Source: Fibrobacter sp.
GTDB taxonomy: Bacteria; Fibrobacterota; Fibrobacteria; Fibrobacterales; Fibrobacteraceae
DNA length: 19,157 nt
Direction of reading: 5' to 3'
Assembly (NCBI GenBank): GCA_017520105.1
Contig: JAFWRL010000119.1
Location: 1 to 19,157 of the forward strand
Below, in pieces: positions 1 to 6,976 of this stretch. Position numbers and translations under genes: made by a program. The notes below the pieces were generated by a model that was not told where the DNA came from, ran no database searches, and was given only the letters and a program-made list of their open reading frames with translations. Positions within the stretch are counted from its first letter, which is position 1; each line of letters starts with the position of its first letter.

Positions 1-512
1 GCCCGCTCATCGGTGCTGCAAACCTTGTGCGTAAGGACGGCTCTCCGCTCGACGAATTCAACTTCCAGGCTCACGACGTGTGGATCGGTATCCAGTACAG
101 CATCATGTGCGCCATGATGCACCACGGCCTCGAAAAGCAGGCTGCCGACATGGGCGATTCCATGATCCGCAACCTCTACGAAGAAGCCCGCATCCCGTTC
201 GCCGCACCGGAAGGATTCAACGGTTCCTGCCGCCTGCACCCGGAAGCTCTGGTGAAGGCATTCGGCCTCAGCGCCACCGCCGCCGACAAGATGCACAAGG
301 AACTTCTGAAGAAGGGCGCACTCCTTGCCGACTCCCGCATCAGCCCGAAGCTCCCGCGCAACATCGCCGCCTTCACGAAGGCCTTCGGCGCCATTGCGAA
401 GAGCAACAAGGTTGATGTGAACGAGCTCTTCACGCTGCTCCACAGCACGGCGCTTAAGTACACCGCCGGTAAGTACTTCCGTCCAGGCATGGTTTTCGCT
501 CTGCTTTATTAA
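1..512 (+). CDS. C-terminal part of a probable GH116-type glycoside hydrolase (5' truncated by the window)
   Basis: The reading frame is open from base 3 to the TAA at 510-512, so only the last ~169 residues are present. The segment NFQAHDVWIGIQYSIMCAMM followed by HHGLEKQA resembles the C-terminal (alpha/alpha) catalytic region of GH116/DUF608 enzymes, where a sequence like (E)VWTGVxYxxAxxMIxEG is typical. RIPFAAPEGFN would match the TPEAW-like segment, and the ending KYFRPGMVFALLY matches the closing YMRPxAIWAxx. About 90 residues (HPEALVKAFGL onward), rich in Lys/Ala helices, lie between these two motifs, where known members have a shorter link. Family members hydrolyse beta-glucosides or glucosylceramide-like substrates. 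The assignment rests on motif memory only. The upstream part carrying the nucleophile is not visible. A hairpin terminator follows about 135 bases downstream. Confidence 0.5.
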   Translation, partial: PLIGAANLVRKDGSPLDEFNFQAHDVWIGIQYSIMCAMMHHGLEKQAADMGDSMIRNLYEEARIPFAAPEGFNGSCRLHPEALVKAFGLSATAADKMHKELLKKGALLADSRISPKLPRNIAAFTKAFGAIAKSNKVDVNELFTLLHSTALKYTAGKYFRPGMVFALLY

Positions 513-520
513 GATTGCCT

Positions 521-603
521 CGCTTCAGAGGTGAGCTCGTCTCGCTCACATGGCCTTGGCCTTCGGCCAACGAATGTTCGCTCAACGACTTACCTCTTTC
601 GCT
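521..603. repeat. Nested inverted repeat downstream of the first gene
   Basis: A perfect hairpin TTGGCC-TTC-GGCCAA lies at 556-570. An outer pair, AGAGGTGAG (527-535) with CTTACCTCT (589-597), encloses it with one G-T pair. The heptamer TCGCTCA occurs at 542-548 and again at 578-584. There is no T-run, so this is not a standard terminator. It resembles the other palindromic spacer repeats in this window (TTCGCTCA core) and may be a degenerate dispersed element. Confidence 0.45.
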
Positions 604-647
604 TTCGCAATACTAATAAGCTCCGTTTTTTCGGATATAAGAAAAAC

Positions 648-679
648 AGGTGTTCCAAACGGAGCACCTTTTTCTTTTT
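648..679 (+). terminator. Rho-independent terminator for the GH116-like gene
   Basis: Stem AGGTGTTCC (648-656), loop AAAC, stem GGAGCACCT (661-669) with one G-T pair, followed directly by TTTTCTTTTT. An A-run just upstream would give only a weak terminator in the other direction. Confidence 0.85.
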
Positions 680-689
680 GATTTCAAGC

Positions 690-726
690 GAAAAACGCAC
701 CCCGGCAGGGATGCGTTTTGTTTTTC
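690..726. terminator. Bidirectional terminator between convergent genes
   Basis: AAAACGCA (692-699) pairs with TGCGTTTT (712-719), with a CCC/GGG inner stem. A/T runs lie on both sides, so it can end transcripts from either strand. It lies about 40 bases past the stop of the last lipoprotein gene of the minus-strand operon, which it most likely terminates. Confidence 0.8.
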
Positions 727-765
727 CAAGGAGTCTATTCAGCTACAAAAACATAACAGCGTCTT

Positions 766-2682
766 TTACAGTTCCCAGTTCGGGACTTTCGAATAAGTCA
801 CACCTACGATTCTATACACGACCGACCTGAACTTTACATACTTGGCACCTGTTTTATCAAGGTCTATAACAAACTTGTGCGTTTGGAACGTGCAAAAACA
901 TTCGGAAACGGCGCCCGTGTCATAGTAATCCAGGAACAACGTATCACCGACAACCTTTTGTGAAATCTTTGCATCGATATCGCAATAATCCTTCACATGG
1001 TCTATTTCCATAAGAGACCTTCCGTCTTGATAGATTATCAAAGTGGCTTCGGGATTCGCAGCAGGAGCGGATTCGGTTTCCATGCACTTACCGCGGGTGT
1101 ATCCATCACGGTCGAGGATATTCGAACTTACATAGTATTTCATTTCGTCGTACTTGACGATACGCATTTTGTTGAATGCATTTTTGCCATCACCGACAAC
1201 AAGAACTTTAGCGTTCGTGAAAGCATCTTCTGCCTTGACATTGAACGTCAAACGCGTCGGGCAAATGCAATCATCGTTCTGATTATTCGCAAGGGCCACA
1301 TTCGGTTTCACGATAACAGTATCGCCGGACGTAGAAACATCAAGATTTACGAAGCTAGCGTCGCAAGCAAACCGGGCTCTTTCAAGAATAAACGTCACGG
1401 AATCCGAGCCAGGTTCCATGTAAGCTACCGGCGGAATCGCATAGTCACCTACACCTTCGTTCAAGTCGAACCTGTTTTCGGACGGGTCCCTTTCGATACA
1501 ATAGCCAGCAACGTCCGTCACAACTTGATGAGCGGGAGCAACGACCGCCGAAGAAGACGATGCAACTGTTGCGCTGGACATCGGAAATTCTGACGATGAC
1601 GAAGGAGCAATTACATAATGCAATTCTGGCGCAGGAATGACCTCGTTGTGTTCAAAGGACACATACTGAATATAAGTCCCCCCTTCTTCAAACCCAAACG
1701 AAACTTCGGCAGCACAAGAACAGCCATACGAGAATCCTTTACTTCTAGACAAATTCGCATAGAGCGTATCGCCGGAAATCGAATAGGCAAAACCGGCCAC
1801 CGATTTATCACCAGAATTTAGGCCAGACATGAACGACTCGGCCTGTTTCTTATCGCAAGGAATTTCAAAGTAAGAGCCCTTGAGTGTAAGAACCGGGATT
1901 CCCGCCGGGGTGTAAAACTTGTATGCCGAAGGAGGAGCAACATCAGACGATTTAGAAAGGGAATCTTCAACGTAAACAACATCATTAACACAAGTCGCAA
2001 GGAATGGTATTGATTGTGGCGTAACGCTTTCACTCGAAGCAGGCGCTGTTGCGGACGATGATTCCACGGAAGCGCTTGATGAAGGCTTAACGCTTGAAGA
2101 TGATTCAGGAAGCGGCTCCGTCACGATTTCATAAACATCCCCATAGCGGACGAACTTGGCACACAAATCAATTACATCTAAATCAATCCGAAAATCATAG
2201 ATACACCTGCAATTCGTCGGAAGTGCACGTTTCATATTTTTCACGATAACCAAAGTATCTCCCGAAAGCTCTTTGGAGTACGTCACTTCGCCGTAATAAC
2301 CGCAATAATCGTCAACATCAGGGAGCACGACATGAGTGCCGGCAGAATCATTAACGAGATACGCTTTGCGCGTTTCGCCAACCGAAGCATCTTTCGCTAG
2401 AACATCGAGAGCATTCCTCTTGCACGCTCCGAGCTGAAAACCGCTCTGTCCCTCGCCAGAATCGGAGGAACTCGAAATGAGTTGGTCGGGTTGGCTGCTC
2501 GAACTTTTGTCGGAACCGGAAGAACTTGAATTGAGCTGGTCGGAATCGCTGCTCGTGATTTCGCCGCCGCCAAGAACAGGAGCCACCGCAGGCGCATCGT
2601 CGCTGCATGCGAGCATCGAAAGTGAGAGTGCCACAGAGAACACCGCTGAAACAGCTGCCGTAAATAAAGCAGACTTTTTCAT
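766..2682 (-). CDS. Large lipoprotein with four copies of a four-cysteine domain
   Basis: Predicted lipoprotein of 638 residues: the signal peptide ends in LSMLAC with Cys26 as the lipidation site, followed by S-D-D. A Ser-rich linker (residues 43-80) leads to four tandem modules. Each has the order Cys, ~34-45 residues, Cys, then (S)GDT(L/V), then CxC: C87/C127/GDTL 141/C158-C160; C231/C276/GDTL 304/C321-C323; C395/C440/GDTV 453/C472-C474; C533/C567/GDTL 579/C595-C597. SSSS linkers separate modules 1-2 and 2-3. I do not recognise the module; alternating hydrophobic residues suggest beta strands, and the cysteines suggest disulfides outside the cytoplasm. The ATG at 2682 is preceded by AAAGGGGG with 6-base spacing. 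Last gene of the operon, 24 bases after the previous stop. Likely on the cell surface or in the periplasm; function unknown. Confidence 0.85.
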   Translation of the reverse strand: MKKSALFTAAVSAVFSVALSLSMLACSDDAPAVAPVLGGGEITSSDSDQLNSSSSGSDKSSSSQPDQLISSSSDSGEGQSGFQLGACKRNALDVLAKDASVGETRKAYLVNDSAGTHVVLPDVDDYCGYYGEVTYSKELSGDTLVIVKNMKRALPTNCRCIYDFRIDLDVIDLCAKFVRYGDVYEIVTEPLPESSSSVKPSSSASVESSSATAPASSESVTPQSIPFLATCVNDVVYVEDSLSKSSDVAPPSAYKFYTPAGIPVLTLKGSYFEIPCDKKQAESFMSGLNSGDKSVAGFAYSISGDTLYANLSRSKGFSYGCSCAAEVSFGFEEGGTYIQYVSFEHNEVIPAPELHYVIAPSSSSEFPMSSATVASSSSAVVAPAHQVVTDVAGYCIERDPSENRFDLNEGVGDYAIPPVAYMEPGSDSVTFILERARFACDASFVNLDVSTSGDTVIVKPNVALANNQNDDCICPTRLTFNVKAEDAFTNAKVLVVGDGKNAFNKMRIVKYDEMKYYVSSNILDRDGYTRGKCMETESAPAANPEATLIIYQDGRSLMEIDHVKDYCDIDAKISQKVVGDTLFLDYYDTGAVSECFCTFQTHKFVIDLDKTGAKYVKFRSVVYRIVGVTYSKVPNWEL

Positions 2683-2706
2683 GATAAACCCCCTTTAAAA
2701 AGGTAT

Positions 2707-3852
2707 TTATTCTTTAGTTTTTAAAATTTGAATTTGTCCAAACTCATCCGAACTGATATAATTTGCATTCGCAAAACCATTCTCATTCTTTACATCAAAC
2801 GAAATACGCGTCGGGCAAATGCAATTGACAACCGGGCTGGATGGGTCCACTTTAATGCTTGCAAAAATCGTGCTGCCACCGGTCGAAGAAACACTGACAC
2901 TTTCAATAATCACACCGCAAGGAAGATAAACTCCATCAACATCAATCCTGATAAAGCCGTTATCCAGAATTTTCATCGTTGCATGCGGTTTATTATTTCC
3001 AGAAGACGTCGTATCGACGATATTGACTTCGATGGTAGATGCTACCCTGCGCGGTGCATTTTCAGCAACTTCATTTTTGTTGCACTTCGCAGAAACATTC
3101 GAGATAACCTGAACATGCGACACCGGGTCAATTCCCCATATTTCTGAATCGATAATCGGCGTTGTACGGTCGTTTTCACGAACAGGATCTGTGCGCAAGG
3201 TGATAAAATTTGTTTTGGAATAAATAGTTTCCGATTTTACTTTGAACAAAAACTGATAGTCGCAAAGGCACCGTTGAGCATTGGAACGATCAAATTCTGC
3301 ATTGACCACAAGCGTATCGCCCGATGTCGTAATTTCCAAGCTGTCAAGAACCCAGCCGCAAGTTAGCTGAACATCCCTAATCAAAAATTCTGTGGAATCG
3401 GAGCCGACTGTACGGATAGCACGCATGTTTGGCTTTTCCGCTGGCCTGAACCCAGCATCTTGCGAAGCATCGAAATTTTGTAGCGTGCCACACTGGCCAA
3501 CAGCATTCTTTATCACCAAGCGGGCATCATCCGCAGCTGGCGCCAATGAATCTGTAGCTGGAGCTACCGACGAAGACGAAGCAACCATTGCACTAGAGGC
3601 CGGAACGGTCGCACTTGAGGCCGGGGCCGAAGCGCTCGATTTCGGAACCGAAGCGCTCGATTTAGGAGCCGTCGCACTGGACGCAGGAACGTCTGCACTA
3701 GAAGCTGGAGCCGCCGCAGAGGACGATTCGGCCACAAAAGAAGAACTTTCACCCCCCGCAACCAGAGTTTCTGGCAAAGCGGGAGACGAATCGTCACTGC
3801 ATGCCAACAGCGCAAGCGACAGCGCTACACCGGCAACAATTAACTTATTCAT
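2707..3852 (-). CDS. Lipoprotein with a heptad SSAxxPA linker and two four-cysteine domains
   Basis: 381 residues. Signal peptide with lipobox ALLAC and lipidated Cys18, then S-D-D. Residues 44-99 form eight in-register seven-residue repeats of type SSAxxP(A/K), a Pro/Ala/Ser linker likely to be extended. Two copies of the module seen in the next gene follow: C121/C165/SGDTL 177/C195-C197 and C257/C312/a diverged GGSTI 325/C344-C346. The second copy (NCICPTRISFDVK) is very close to module 3 of the downstream protein (DCICPTRLTFNVK), and the DNA there is also similar, so the domains have duplicated within the operon. The start at 3852 has a clear AGGAGG five bases upstream. There is a 40-base gap from the preceding gene. 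Exported and anchored; function unknown. Confidence 0.85.
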   Translation of the reverse strand: MNKLIVAGVALSLALLACSDDSSPALPETLVAGGESSSFVAESSSAAAPASSADVPASSATAPKSSASVPKSSASAPASSATVPASSAMVASSSSVAPATDSLAPAADDARLVIKNAVGQCGTLQNFDASQDAGFRPAEKPNMRAIRTVGSDSTEFLIRDVQLTCGWVLDSLEITTSGDTLVVNAEFDRSNAQRCLCDYQFLFKVKSETIYSKTNFITLRTDPVRENDRTTPIIDSEIWGIDPVSHVQVISNVSAKCNKNEVAENAPRRVASTIEVNIVDTTSSGNNKPHATMKILDNGFIRIDVDGVYLPCGVIIESVSVSSTGGSTIFASIKVDPSSPVVNCICPTRISFDVKNENGFANANYISSDEFGQIQILKTKE

Positions 3853-3892
3853 ACTTTCCTCCTCTTAGGAATCCTCTCATAAATTTTTCTAG

Positions 3893-4678
3893 CTACCACT
3901 GATTCTGAAGATACACCGAAGCATTGAGATATTCGCTATTGCAGTTGGTTTCGACTTCGTTCATAAAATCGGCCAACAGCGTAACGAAATTGGCAGAAGT
4001 ATCTGTATAAGAGCAGAACAACTCCAGATTTCCGTTACTGTCGCATGCGCTAATCGTTTGCAGTTCTGCACCACTTTTTGACTCGCACGCGTCCTTGAAC
4101 TTCTTGGAAATGTCTTCGCAAACAGCGCCCAAACCTTTAAGATTCAGCAATTTTTTTACGTCTTTTTCTGCTAGAATCCTAAACCTCAAGGTGTAGCTTT
4201 TGTCGTCATCGGCGCAATACGAAACAGCTCCCTTCTCTTCTTCGTAAACCGAGGTATTCACCGCATAAGTGGAATCAGCTCTATTATTTTTCGGAGGTAC
4301 TATATAGTTACTTGCATTGTTCGCATTGAAATTAAAATACTTATTGACATATACATCGACAGAAGCAACAGAATCCAAATTCAAAGTAGGGTTTATCGAT
4401 TCACTAGAAGAATATCCTTTATCTTCGCGTGTTTTGGACATCTCCGTAGGCACATTGCCGGCACTCCGACTTGAGCTGGACTCAGAGACATTCACAGCAG
4501 GCAAAGAATAACTGACATTTTCATTTTCGCTCGACGAGCTAGTCACGGTCACTTGCGGAAGATCATCCGCAGAGCTAAAGCCTTCGGCAAATGCATTCGG
4601 ATCAACGGTTCCGCCGTCTCCACACGCCCCAAACAGCAACAAGAAAACGCCTATGGCAAAAATACTCCCTTTACACAT
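3893..4678 (-). CDS. Small Ser-linker lipoprotein translationally coupled to the TIGR02147 regulator
   Basis: 261 residues from the ATG at 4678. A longer GTG start at 4690 exists, but GGAGG (4687-4683) lies inside that extension, five bases before the ATG, so the ATG is preferred. The signal peptide MCKGSIFAIGVFLLLFGAC gives lipidated Cys19. Ser-rich stretches occupy residues ~35-95. The C-terminal half (~105-261) contains six or seven cysteines (SYCADDD, GAVCED, KDACESK, ISACDS, ELFCSY, TNCNSE), probably disulfide-bonded. It lacks the SGDTL/CxC module of the two downstream lipoproteins, and I do not recognise the fold. The start overlaps the regulator's stop by eight bases, which suggests coupled translation and a functional link. 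Confidence 0.8.
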   Translation of the reverse strand: MCKGSIFAIGVFLLLFGACGDGGTVDPNAFAEGFSSADDLPQVTVTSSSSENENVSYSLPAVNVSESSSSRSAGNVPTEMSKTREDKGYSSSESINPTLNLDSVASVDVYVNKYFNFNANNASNYIVPPKNNRADSTYAVNTSVYEEEKGAVSYCADDDKSYTLRFRILAEKDVKKLLNLKGLGAVCEDISKKFKDACESKSGAELQTISACDSNGNLELFCSYTDTSANFVTLLADFMNEVETNCNSEYLNASVYLQNQW

Positions 4679-5504
4679 TTCGACCTCCACTTATTTTATC
4701 TGTCATCGGAAAAAGCTGGAAGTTGATACGACATACCTGATTGACATCTTTATACGCATTCGCAATGGCCAAGACCTTTTTGCGGCAAGCATTGATTTCA
4801 TCGACGATTTTTTTATAAGCTTCGTCATTCACGCTAAACGTGATTCCTGTAAAATAACGTTCATCGGTCGCATAACGGTCAACGGCTCGCGATGCCATGT
4901 TCGCCATTTCCCTGTGCATGGAGCGGATAGCAATCGGCAAAGCCTCCTTGGAGCCCATAACGGTCTTTTCTGTTTGCGAATAAACTTTCTCATCATCCTT
5001 TTTCAGGAACCCAGCCTTGACAAGGAAACTCAAGACATCGCGGACTTCTTCGGCAGAAACATATTCCTTGCAGACTTCGGCAATGTCGCGCGGGCACGCC
5101 CCCGGCATCATCGGCGCGAGTTCACGTACCACAGGATATTTCCACGATTCATAATACTGGAACGCCTCGCTATCGACAACGCGAACCTTATGTTCCAACG
5201 CAATCCTATCCATTTCAAAAAGGGCAGCCCTTTTGACGGAATCCTTATCGGCATTGCAAAATTCAACGAGTAACCTAAAATAATCTTCTTCGTAGCAAAC
5301 AAGTTCCATGGCCTTTGCGACCTGGGTTGCCTTGATCTTGGAAAGCTTGCTTTGTCCCATACACACAAGTTTCAAGAAATTCGGCGACGAAAATCCGGCC
5401 CGTCTGCAGAATTCACGCCACGAGAACGCGCCAAGCCTTTTGCGTTCGTCGTAGTAGTCCTGCATATACAGGTGGTAGTCCTTATATTCGAGTATCGATT
5501 TCAT
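4671..5504 (-). CDS. TIGR02147 family protein (predicted DNA-binding regulator)
   Basis: 277 residues, no signal peptide. The N-terminus (SILEYKDYHLYMQDYYDERK, then SWREFCRRAGFSSPNFLKLV) is the hallmark of TIGR02147, a family expanded in Fibrobacter and also seen in Bdellovibrio-like genomes. Residues ~28-60 look like an HTH: FSWREFCRRAGFSSPNFLKL, then a basic GQSKLSKIKATQVAKAMEL. The rest is helical, matching DUF4423. These proteins are often found next to lipoprotein genes, and here the regulator is the first gene of a lipoprotein operon. It is therefore a candidate regulator of operon A, possibly autoregulated through the palindrome at 5619-5637. No Shine-Dalgarno is visible at its start; a good -35/-10 pair sits so close that the mRNA may be leaderless. 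The family call is firm, the regulatory role inferred. Confidence 0.88.
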   Translation of the reverse strand: MKSILEYKDYHLYMQDYYDERKRLGAFSWREFCRRAGFSSPNFLKLVCMGQSKLSKIKATQVAKAMELVCYEEDYFRLLVEFCNADKDSVKRAALFEMDRIALEHKVRVVDSEAFQYYESWKYPVVRELAPMMPGACPRDIAEVCKEYVSAEEVRDVLSFLVKAGFLKKDDEKVYSQTEKTVMGSKEALPIAIRSMHREMANMASRAVDRYATDERYFTGITFSVNDEAYKKIVDEINACRKKVLAIANAYKDVNQVCRINFQLFPMTDKISGGRNV

Positions 5505-5510
5505 ACCTAT

Positions 5511-5539
5511 AAAATACAGTTTTTTTCAAGGTTCGTCAA
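5511..5539 (-). promoter_or_regulatory. Candidate sigma70-type promoter of the regulator-lipoprotein operon
   Basis: On the minus strand, TTGACG (5539-5534) is followed by a 17-base spacer and TATTTT (5516-5511). Only six bases separate this -10 box from the ATG at 5504, so transcription would begin at or near the start codon. Seen by eye; not tested. Confidence 0.5.
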
Positions 5540-5618
5540 TAGCCGTATTATACAAAAATCTCGTTTTTCAGTCAATTTAAACAAGTAATTATTCAATTTT
5601 CATCATAAATTTCTCTAA

Positions 5619-5637
5619 ATTATACAAAGTGTATAAT
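5619..5637. promoter_or_regulatory. Perfect palindrome in the divergent spacer, possible operator and/or overlapping -10 boxes
   Basis: ATTATACA (5619-5626), spacer AAG, TGTATAAT (5630-5637): a perfect 8-bp inverted repeat between the TIGR02147 gene and purC. A further TGTATAAT half-site lies on the minus strand at 5554-5547. Because each arm contains TATAAT, the arms could instead be -10 elements facing opposite ways. Confidence 0.5.
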
Positions 5638-5727
5638 ACACATTTCAATTTAAAACTTAGAGGTTCATTGGTAGAGCCAAGACTTCCCTAGCCCAAAAAA
5701 TCCCATCTTTCTATATTTGGTTGCACT

Positions 5728-6612
5728 ATGAGCTTAAAATTTGATACTCCCATTACCGAAGTTCCGCTGTTCCACCAGGGCAAAGTACGCGACATGTACG
5801 ACCTGGGTGACAGCTTCCTGATGGTCGCCAGCGACCGTCTTTCCGCTTTTGACGTGGTGCTCCCCACCCCGATTCCTGGTAAGGGCAAAATCCTCAACCA
5901 GCTTTCGCTTTTCTGGTTCCAGCACCTCGGCATGAAGAACCACCTCATCACCGCCGACGTGAACGAATACCCGGCCGTGCTCAAGAAGCACGCCGACTAC
6001 CTCCGCGGTCGCTCCATGATCGTGAAGAAGGCTCACCGCCATTCCGTCGAATGCATCGTGCGCGGTTACATCGTCGGTTCTGGCTGGAAGGACTACCAGA
6101 AGACCGGCAAGATTTGCGGTCACGTTCTCCCGGAAGGCCTGCAGCTCTGCCAGAAGCTCGAAAAGCCGCTCTACACGCCGAGCACCAAGCCCGACGTTGG
6201 CCATGACGAAAACATCAGCTTCGAACAGACTTTCGACATCGTTGGCGAAAAGGTTGCAACGACTCTCCGCGACATGTCTTTGGACATCTACACGAAGGCC
6301 CGCGACTACGCCGCAAGCAAGGGCATCATCCTCGCCGACACCAAGTTCGAATTCGGTGAAATTGATGGCGAAACCATCCTCATCGACGAAGTGCTCACTC
6401 CGGACTCCAGCCGCTACTGGCCCGCCGACAAGTATCAGGTGGGCAAGAACCAGGAAAGCTTCGACAAGCAGTACGTCCGCGACTGGCTCGAAACGCTCGA
6501 CTGGGGCAAGACCTACCCGGGTCCGGAAATTCCGGCAGACGTCGTGAAGAACACGCTCGCGAAGTACGAAGAAATCTTCGTGCGCCTCACCGGCAAGCAG
6601 CCCGAACTGTAA
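5728..6612 (+). CDS. purC: Phosphoribosylaminoimidazole-succinocarboxamide synthase (SAICAR synthetase)
   Basis: Cytoplasmic enzyme of de novo purine synthesis that joins CAIR and aspartate using ATP to give SAICAR. The 294-residue protein is of the longer PurC type. Visible family motifs are the N-terminal nucleotide-binding GKVRDMYDLGD (18-28), ASDRLSAFDVV (34-44), the signature around ECIVRGYIVGSGWKDY (108-123), LADTKFEFG (202-210) and IDEVLTPDSSRYW (219-231). The gene is complete and stands alone, divergent from the regulator and convergent with the phosphatase gene. No Shine-Dalgarno precedes the ATG (TTTGGTTGCACT-ATG); the GC-rich third codon positions suggest high expression. A 7-bp repeat array begins one base after the stop codon and a strong terminator follows at 6691-6718. 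No purine riboswitch was seen upstream. Confidence 0.97.
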   Translation: MSLKFDTPITEVPLFHQGKVRDMYDLGDSFLMVASDRLSAFDVVLPTPIPGKGKILNQLSLFWFQHLGMKNHLITADVNEYPAVLKKHADYLRGRSMIVKKAHRHSVECIVRGYIVGSGWKDYQKTGKICGHVLPEGLQLCQKLEKPLYTPSTKPDVGHDENISFEQTFDIVGEKVATTLRDMSLDIYTKARDYAASKGIILADTKFEFGEIDGETILIDEVLTPDSSRYWPADKYQVGKNQESFDKQYVRDWLETLDWGKTYPGPEIPADVVKNTLAKYEEIFVRLTGKQPEL

Positions 6613-6613
6613 G

Positions 6614-6648
6614 TTAGTAGACAGTAGGAAGTAGACTGTAGGAAGGGT
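6614..6648 (+). repeat. Heptanucleotide repeat array after purC
   Basis: Five in-phase 7-mers: TTAGTAG, ACAGTAG, GAAGTAG, ACTGTAG, GAAGGGT. On the opposite strand the core reads CTACnnn, the same class as the arrays at 7962, 17282 and 17800. The array starts one base after the purC stop codon. Confidence 0.6.
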
Positions 6649-6690
6649 TTCTTTCTAGTAAGTCATCCTAGTCTAGACTATTTGCAAAAC

Positions 6691-6718
6691 GCGCAGACCT
6701 TCGGGTCTGCGTTTTTTT
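6691..6718 (+). terminator. Rho-independent terminator of purC
   Basis: CGCAGACC (6692-6699), tetraloop TTCG, GGTCTGCG (6704-6711), then a run of seven Ts. An AAAAC tract upstream gives a weaker T-run on the other strand. Confidence 0.92.
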
Positions 6719-6752
6719 GTGTTGTCATCCAGAGGAAATCACATTCAACGTC

Positions 6753-6955
6753 ATGTTGAGCGACAAAGTCGCGAAACATCCAATAAAATCTTGTATTGCG
6801 AAACAAGAAATGACTGGATCCTTCCCCTACGGGTCAGGATGACGAAGATGCGATGCAAGAAATTTACTGGGTCCTTCGTCCCTTCGGTCCTCAGGACGAC
6901 GGAGAAGCGAAGAAATGACTGGACCCTTCACTTCGTTCAGGGTGACGAGAATGTG
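6753..6955. repeat. Cluster of four related small palindromes, three of them in a ~52-bp tandem array
   Basis: Palindromes at 6753-6779 (inverse orientation), 6818-6840, 6871-6897 and 6923-6943. Each has a 5-bp outer stem, a conserved internal loop with TC on both sides (GA on both sides in the first), an inner stem and a short loop. The outer stems differ but remain paired: ATGTT/AACAT, ATCCT/AGGAT, GTCCT/AGGAC, ACCCT/AGGGT. The last three sit in units beginning AGAAAT at 6806, 6858 and 6911. This fills the 364-base spacer between purC and the convergent phosphatase gene together with the heptads and the purC terminator; no gene is seen there. The CTGGATCCTTC...TCAGGATGAC type of element is, from memory, dispersed in many bacterial genomes. 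Confidence 0.75.
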
Positions 6956-6976
6956 GAACATTCAGAAAAGCGACAA

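Noticed and set aside
531..830. 99-codon + strand frame after the first gene
   Set aside because: It runs across two terminators and into the end of the convergent lipoprotein gene; the translation looks non-coding.
4679..4690. GTG start at 4690 for the first lipoprotein
   Set aside because: The GGAGG ribosome site would lie inside the coding region; the ATG at 4678 is correctly spaced.
5638..5727. Purine riboswitch before purC
   Set aside because: No conserved purine-aptamer core or paired P1 helix with an expression platform was visible in this short leader.
6806..6955. CRISPR array
   Set aside because: Repeats are ~52 bases apart but imperfect, the palindromes vary in sequence, and no constant repeat with unique spacers is present.
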